Source: Solibacter sp039934035 (GTDB lineage Bacteria; Acidobacteriota; Terriglobia; Bryobacterales; Bryobacteraceae). From it: 64,000 bases of DNA. Positions 60,128-64,000 of the stretch are shown here, piece by piece. Under the pieces are notes generated by a model. That model had not been told where the DNA came from. It was given only the letters and a program-made list of their open reading frames with translations, and made no database searches. Position 1 is the first letter of the stretch, and each line of letters starts with the position of its first letter. The position numbers and the translations under genes were made by a program. The stretch spans positions 115,405-179,404 of the forward strand of contig JBDTMZ010000168.1 of NCBI GenBank assembly GCA_039934035.1, read 5' to 3'.

Positions 60128-60985
60128 ATGAGAACCAGTCTGGGAATTGCACTTGTAGCGGTCAACCTTGCCGCATCACCGATCTTTGCCCAAACCGTGG
60201 TGATACCGCGGGAGCGGGGCGCGCAGAATATTGTGGTAGAGAAGAGCGGCGGTTACCTTGGTATTGGCGGACTGGATATCAGTCCGGAGCGCGCGAAGGC
60301 GCTCAACCTGAAGGAAGAGCGTGGCGTGGAAGTCTCCAGCCTGGCGCCCGATGGTCCCGCGGCCAAGGCCGGGATGAAGGCAGGCGATGTGGTGTTGGAA
60401 TTCGCCGGGCAGCCGGTGCAGGGCACCGCGCAGTTTCAGCGCCTGGTGCGCGAAACGCCGGCCGGCCGTCAGGTGAAGATCACGGTCTGGCGCAACAGCG
60501 CGCTGCAAACCTTGAACACCACGGTCGGCGAGAATCAGGGGCGGACGACCATCATCACGCCGAATGGTTCGAGCGACGGCAACTGGAATTTCCACGTCCC
60601 GGAGATACCGAACATGCCGGAGATTCCGCGCTTCCAGATGTCCTCGCAGAACCCCATGCTGGGCATTGTGGGCGAAGCGCTGGGACAGGAAGATCAGCTG
60701 GCCGAGTTCTTCGGCGTGCAGGATGGCGTGCTGGTGCGCTCGGTGCGGAAGGGCTCCGCCGCGGAGAAGGCCGGAATCAAGGCCGGCGACGTGATCACCA
60801 AAGTGGACGATTCCAAAGTCGGCAGCAGCAGCGAGATTACGCGCGCCCTGCGCAATGTGAAATCGAAGAAGACGTTCAACGTGACGGTGGTGCGCAATAA
60901 GCACGAGATGTCCATGCCGGTGGCCATGGAAACGGCGGGCTCCACCGGCAGCATCCGGGCGGCGCTGCTTGAGGTGGACTGCTAG
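60128..60985 (+). CDS. Exported protein with two PDZ domains
   Basis: A 285-residue exported protein: signal peptide MRTSLGIALVAVNLAASPIFAQ, first PDZ ~38-125 (GYLGIGGLDISPERAKAL, DGPAAKAGMKAGDVVLEFAGQPV), a Pro/Met/Asn linker (VPEIPNMPEIPRFQ), and second PDZ ~175-265 (GVLVRSVRKGSAAEKAGIKAGDVITKVDDSKV). No protease domain is present, unlike HtrA, so it may be an adaptor or scaffold in the periplasm. Start 11 bases after the DUF4097-like gene, with AGAGGTAG as ribosome site; last gene of the sigma operon. Confidence 0.88.
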   Translation: MRTSLGIALVAVNLAASPIFAQTVVIPRERGAQNIVVEKSGGYLGIGGLDISPERAKALNLKEERGVEVSSLAPDGPAAKAGMKAGDVVLEFAGQPVQGTAQFQRLVRETPAGRQVKITVWRNSALQTLNTTVGENQGRTTIITPNGSSDGNWNFHVPEIPNMPEIPRFQMSSQNPMLGIVGEALGQEDQLAEFFGVQDGVLVRSVRKGSAAEKAGIKAGDVITKVDDSKVGSSSEITRALRNVKSKKTFNVTVVRNKHEMSMPVAMETAGSTGSIRAALLEVDC

Positions 60986-61004
60986 GCGGCGTGGGCTCGC
61001 GGCG

Positions 61005-62375
61005 CTACAGTTTCCGCCCTAGAATCGTGTAGTCCAACCCGCCGAAGAAGGCGTTCCGGAAATCTTCCGGGAGGCTGTTTACAGAGGGCATGCTTTCCGC
61101 CGCGGGCGAGAGCTTGCGCACCTCGATATTCCCGATGCCGAACTCTTCCAGGTAAAACGCCAGCAACGGGTGCGGCACCGGACGCTGGTGGGTCGGGTCC
61201 AAATAGAAATGCGTGGCGAAGATGGCGAGACACTCGGGATTCGGCGTCTCGATGGCGATCACGCCGTCCTTTTGCAGGCGGCTGGCGCAGAGGCGAATCA
61301 TTTCCGGCAATCGGTCCGGCGGCAAGTGTTCCACTACCTGCGAGCAGAAGATGCCGTCGAGCGACGCTTCCGGGAGATTCTCGAGGTACACGTACAGGTC
61401 GGCCACTTCGGCGTCGAGTCCTTTGTGCCGGCACGTCGCGACGGATTCCTCACCGAGATCGATGCCCTTCGCCGCCACCCCCGCCGCGCGCAGCATCTCC
61501 AGAAATTCGCCGCGCCCGCAGCCGATATCGAGCACGTTCTGCCTGCCTTCGAAGTGCGGCAGATAGAACTGCTGGCCTGCCTTCACATACTCTTCGGTGC
61601 CGCGGAAACGCTCGGCGAAGCGGCCGTAATCGAAGCCCAGCGGCAGCGCCGACGAATTCGACGCCAGGGCCAGAGCGCCAGCGGAGGGAGCCGCGCCCAG
61701 GACCGCGGCCCTCTGCCGGATGGTTTTCAATTCGGAGTAAATCAGCCGTTCGTAATCCAGCTTGGTACGTTCCAGTTGGATCCAAAAATCGTCGCCGAAC
61801 CGCTTCAAGGCACCTTCGAAATCCCGGTGCTGCGCGCGCATGGCGTCCCGGTGAGTTGCGTCCATGAGGTCAACGCGATGCTGGAAGCCGCCCTGCAAAT
61901 CGGCCACGCTGCGCAGGAACTGAATTTCGTTCTGCTGCAGCTTGTGCTCCCATTCGAAGCGCCAGTCCGCCCAGTGGTTGCGTATGTCCTTGAGTTCCTC
62001 GCCCACCTGCTCCTGCGCCGCGATCCGGCTGCCCAGCGCCACCAGCGCGCGGTTGTATTCCACCATGGCTTCGAGCGCGGCATCGACGCACGCCATGGCC
62101 TTGCGGTTGAACTCCACCTGGTCGCGCACATGCCAGTCCAGCACGCGCGCGATCATGCGCTTCCACGCCTGCACGATCGAATTGACTACCCCGCCGGCAC
62201 GCGGATTGACGGTGCCGATCGCCGCCACTTTGCCCAGCGCCGCGTCGCGCGCGTGAGTCAGCGGCATCAGGTCGGCCAGCGGGACTTCCACGCCGCCCGC
62301 TGCGGTCCGCGGATTGCGACCGCGCACGCGATCGCGTACTTCGTGCAGCAGCGCGATCAGTTCAGCGCTTTCCAC
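61005..62375 (-). CDS. Coiled-coil class I methyltransferase
   Basis: A 456-residue protein. Residues ~60-235 are long helices (VEFNRKAMACVDAALEAMVEYNRAL; WRFEWEHKLQQNEIQFLRSVADLQ), probably a coiled coil. Residues ~275-430 are a SAM-dependent methyltransferase: motif I NVLDIGCGRGEFL, acidic residue GIDLGEES, then CSQVVEHLPPDRL and AIETPNPECL. Such coiled-coil/methyltransferase proteins often act on surface glycans (O-antigen chain length or capping), but no glycan genes are in the window. Its start overlaps the queF end by 14 bases, so both lie in one transcript. Confidence 0.82.
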   Translation of the reverse strand: MESAELIALLHEVRDRVRGRNPRTAAGGVEVPLADLMPLTHARDAALGKVAAIGTVNPRAGGVVNSIVQAWKRMIARVLDWHVRDQVEFNRKAMACVDAALEAMVEYNRALVALGSRIAAQEQVGEELKDIRNHWADWRFEWEHKLQQNEIQFLRSVADLQGGFQHRVDLMDATHRDAMRAQHRDFEGALKRFGDDFWIQLERTKLDYERLIYSELKTIRQRAAVLGAAPSAGALALASNSSALPLGFDYGRFAERFRGTEEYVKAGQQFYLPHFEGRQNVLDIGCGRGEFLEMLRAAGVAAKGIDLGEESVATCRHKGLDAEVADLYVYLENLPEASLDGIFCSQVVEHLPPDRLPEMIRLCASRLQKDGVIAIETPNPECLAIFATHFYLDPTHQRPVPHPLLAFYLEEFGIGNIEVRKLSPAAESMPSVNSLPEDFRNAFFGGLDYTILGRKL

Positions 62376-62784
62376 GCGTCGCCTTCCCGGGAGTTTTTTC
62401 TTTGCGCCGGTAGCTTGCCGTCACCGTCGTAGTCAGGCCGCCGCGCGGGGCGAATTCGCCGACTACGGTGGCGCTCACCGGGTCCGTCGCCGCCACCACG
62501 TCCTGCAGCACCCGATTGACCACGTTCTCCTGAAAGATGCCCATATTGCGGTACTCCAACAGGTACATCTTGTAGCTTTTCAGTTCCAGGCAGCGCTCGC
62601 CGGGGACATAGGTCAGCGTCAGGCGGCCAGAATCGGGCAGCCCCGTTTTCGGACACACGCTGCTGAACTCCGGGTGATCGATTACGATTTCGTAATCGCG
62701 AAACTGATTGGGCCAGGTCTCGATTTCCGGCAGCACGGCATCGAGTCCGCCGCACGCGTGTTCGTCGGTATAGCCGCGTTTCAT
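62362..62784 (-). CDS. queF: NADPH-dependent preQ0 reductase QueF
   Basis: A 140-residue enzyme that reduces 7-cyano-7-deazaguanine to preQ1 for queuosine synthesis. The short (unimodular) QueF type. Catalytic Cys44 and Asp51 are in SSVCPKTGLPDSG, and the NADPH/substrate region ELKSYKMYLLEYRNMGIFQEN is clear. The ATG at 62784 overlaps the upstream stop (ATGA). No other queuosine genes are in the window. Confidence 0.96.
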   Translation of the reverse strand: MKRGYTDEHACGGLDAVLPEIETWPNQFRDYEIVIDHPEFSSVCPKTGLPDSGRLTLTYVPGERCLELKSYKMYLLEYRNMGIFQENVVNRVLQDVVAATDPVSATVVGEFAPRGGLTTTVTASYRRKEKTPGKATRGKR

Positions 62785-63998
62785 GCCGCCTCCGCCAAAG
62801 CCTTGGAGAGCAGATCGAGGAACAGCCCGACGTCGGCCACGATGCCCACCGCCTGCCCCGTGCCGCGGTCGCTCACCTTCGTGGCCACGGCCGGATTGAT
62901 GTCCACGCACACCACCTTCACCCAACTGGGCAGCATATTGCCGGTGGCGATGGAATGCAGCATCGACCCGAGGCAGAGCACCAGCCCCGCGCCCTTCAAC
63001 TGCGCGGCGTACGCGTCCTGCGCCGCATTCATGTCGGTCAGCGTATCGGGCAGCGGACCGTCGTCGCGCAGACTGCCGGCCAGCACGAACGGGACACCGG
63101 CCTTCACGCACTCATACAGAACGCCCTGCTTCAAGCGTCCGCTCTCCACCGCCCGCCGCACATCGCCCTCATGATTGATTGCGTTGATGGCGCGCATGTG
63201 ATTGCGGTGGCCGTGTTCTTCCTGCCGGCCATCGCTCAGCCGTACGCCCAGCGAGGTGCCGAACAGCGCCGCTTCGATATCGTGCACGCCCAGTGCGTTG
63301 CCGCTCAGCACGCCCTGCACCCAGCCGCCTTTGATCAGCGACGCGAGCCCTTTAGCGCCGCCGGTGTGGACCACCACCGGTCCCGCCACCACAAGTACTT
63401 TCAGCTTCTGTTCCACGGCGTGGCGCACCAGTTCCGCCGTCTGGCGCACGGCCGTCTCCACCTGGCGCTCCGACGAAATGCCGTTGGACATGAACGCGAA
63501 CGAGAGACGGTCGCGCTCTTTCGATTCCGGCGTGACCCGTATACCGCGCAGCCCCACCACGATCTGGTCTCCGGCGCGCAAATCGCGCAGGCGGCGGCAA
63601 TACGCGCGACCCCCGGCCACCACGATCATCCCGTCCATACGCTGATTTTCCACTTCGATCCACTGCTGGCCGCTGCGCACGTGCGTCTTGTGATTGGTGG
63701 TGGAGTAGAAGTCCTCCGGCGCGCAGAGATCGCGCTCCACCGGTTCCAGATGGGCATCGCTGGAATCCACCGGGGCGCAGCCCAGGTTGAGCAACTCGTG
63801 CAGCAGGCGGTCGAGCGAGATCTGGTCCGGCGTCTCGACTTTGAGACGCAGGTACGAGGGTTCGCTATTGGTTTTGCCGATGCGGAACTGTTCGACTTCG
63901 AACCGGCCGTGATACTCCACGACCTTATCGAAGATGTTCTCCATGATGTGGGAGTCGATCAGGTGGCCTTCCGCTTCGACCACGTCCTGAAATGGCAT
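62781..63998 (-). CDS. LOR/SDH-domain protein (TIGR00300 family, ornithine cyclodeaminase-like)
   Basis: A 405-residue protein. The N-terminal ~100 residues carry the LOR/SDH pattern (VEAEGHLIDSHIMENIFDKVVEYHGRFEVEQFRIG). The rest is a Rossmann-like part with VVAGPVVVHTGGAKGLASLIKGGWVQGVLSGNALG, INHEGDVRRAVESG and CVDINPAVATKVSDRGTGQAVGIVADVG. Family knowledge: relatives in archaea and cyanobacteria (AgrE/ArgZ region) act on ornithine or arginine as an ornithine cyclodeaminase; the exact reaction here is not proven. Start taken as the ATG at 63998, two bases from the window edge, so an upstream start cannot be excluded. It heads an overlapping operon with queF and the methyltransferase. Confidence 0.82.
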   Translation of the reverse strand: MPFQDVVEAEGHLIDSHIMENIFDKVVEYHGRFEVEQFRIGKTNSEPSYLRLKVETPDQISLDRLLHELLNLGCAPVDSSDAHLEPVERDLCAPEDFYSTTNHKTHVRSGQQWIEVENQRMDGMIVVAGGRAYCRRLRDLRAGDQIVVGLRGIRVTPESKERDRLSFAFMSNGISSERQVETAVRQTAELVRHAVEQKLKVLVVAGPVVVHTGGAKGLASLIKGGWVQGVLSGNALGVHDIEAALFGTSLGVRLSDGRQEEHGHRNHMRAINAINHEGDVRRAVESGRLKQGVLYECVKAGVPFVLAGSLRDDGPLPDTLTDMNAAQDAYAAQLKGAGLVLCLGSMLHSIATGNMLPSWVKVVCVDINPAVATKVSDRGTGQAVGIVADVGLFLDLLSKALAEAA

Positions 63999-64000
63999 AG

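Overview
The window is a GC-rich, gene-dense chromosomal segment that looks like the Bryobacterales/Solibacter branch of Acidobacteriota. The best lineage marker is the C-terminal region of the CHRD-domain protein at 27996-30032, which looks like the domain typical of Solibacter relatives (TIGR03437-like). Supporting signs are a PEP-CTERM protein, a Gram-negative style set of exported proteins, many small hypothetical proteins, and several families of dispersed hairpin-forming intergenic repeats. No rRNA, tRNA, CRISPR array, transposase or integrated phage is visible.

Layout. 1-3.3 kb: a minus-strand surface-protein block (PEP-CTERM protein, DNRLRE plus collagen-like fibre protein, two phage-tail-collar type proteins, the last cut by the window edge). 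3.3-12.8 kb: a tight seven-gene nitrogen operon (two DUF1989 proteins, a biotin-dependent urea/guanidine carboxylase, allophanate hydrolase, and a NitT/TauT-type ABC transporter). Recent knowledge of DUF1989 partners makes guanidine the more likely substrate than urea. A pair of similar small hairpins lies just before the first gene, and it does not match the known guanidine riboswitch motifs I could test by eye. 13-24 kb: secreted esterase, SorC-like regulator with a palindromic site, S4 protein, GH97 glycosidase, acyl-CoA dehydrogenase, alanine dehydrogenase and a four-module cytochrome c. 24-27.7 kb: an actinobacterial-type fused 2-oxoglutarate dehydrogenase E2/E1. 28-35.5 kb: CHRD protein, a large acidic membrane protein, an NtrC-type and a NarL-type response regulator, and a TrmB-like regulator.

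35.6-46.8 kb holds a cell-wall signalling cluster: FHA protein, fused RodA-FtsW/PBP2, Ser/Thr kinase, PP2C phosphatase with an outward beta-helix, second FHA protein and a second kinase with a sulfatase-modifying-factor domain. Its content parallels the actinobacterial fhaA-fhaB-pstP-rodA-pbpA-pknAB locus but with fusions. 47-54 kb: persulfide dioxygenase/rhodanese, membrane spermidine-synthase-like protein, SprT-like protease and small membrane proteins, including a 37-residue exported peptide. 54-57 kb: XRE/S24-like regulator, ubiX, pheA, DJ-1/PfpI protein. 57.4-61 kb: an ECF sigma factor operon (sigma, zinc-finger/HEAT anti-sigma, DUF4097-like protein, two-PDZ protein). 61-64 kb: a coiled-coil methyltransferase, queF and a LOR/SDH (TIGR00300) protein in one overlapping minus-strand operon.

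Several dispersed repeats sit between genes. One supplies the stop codon of a gene and another lies in frame inside the RodA-PBP2 fusion. They also create misleading N-terminal extensions of neighbouring reading frames. Function calls rest on reading translated sequence by eye; no search was run.
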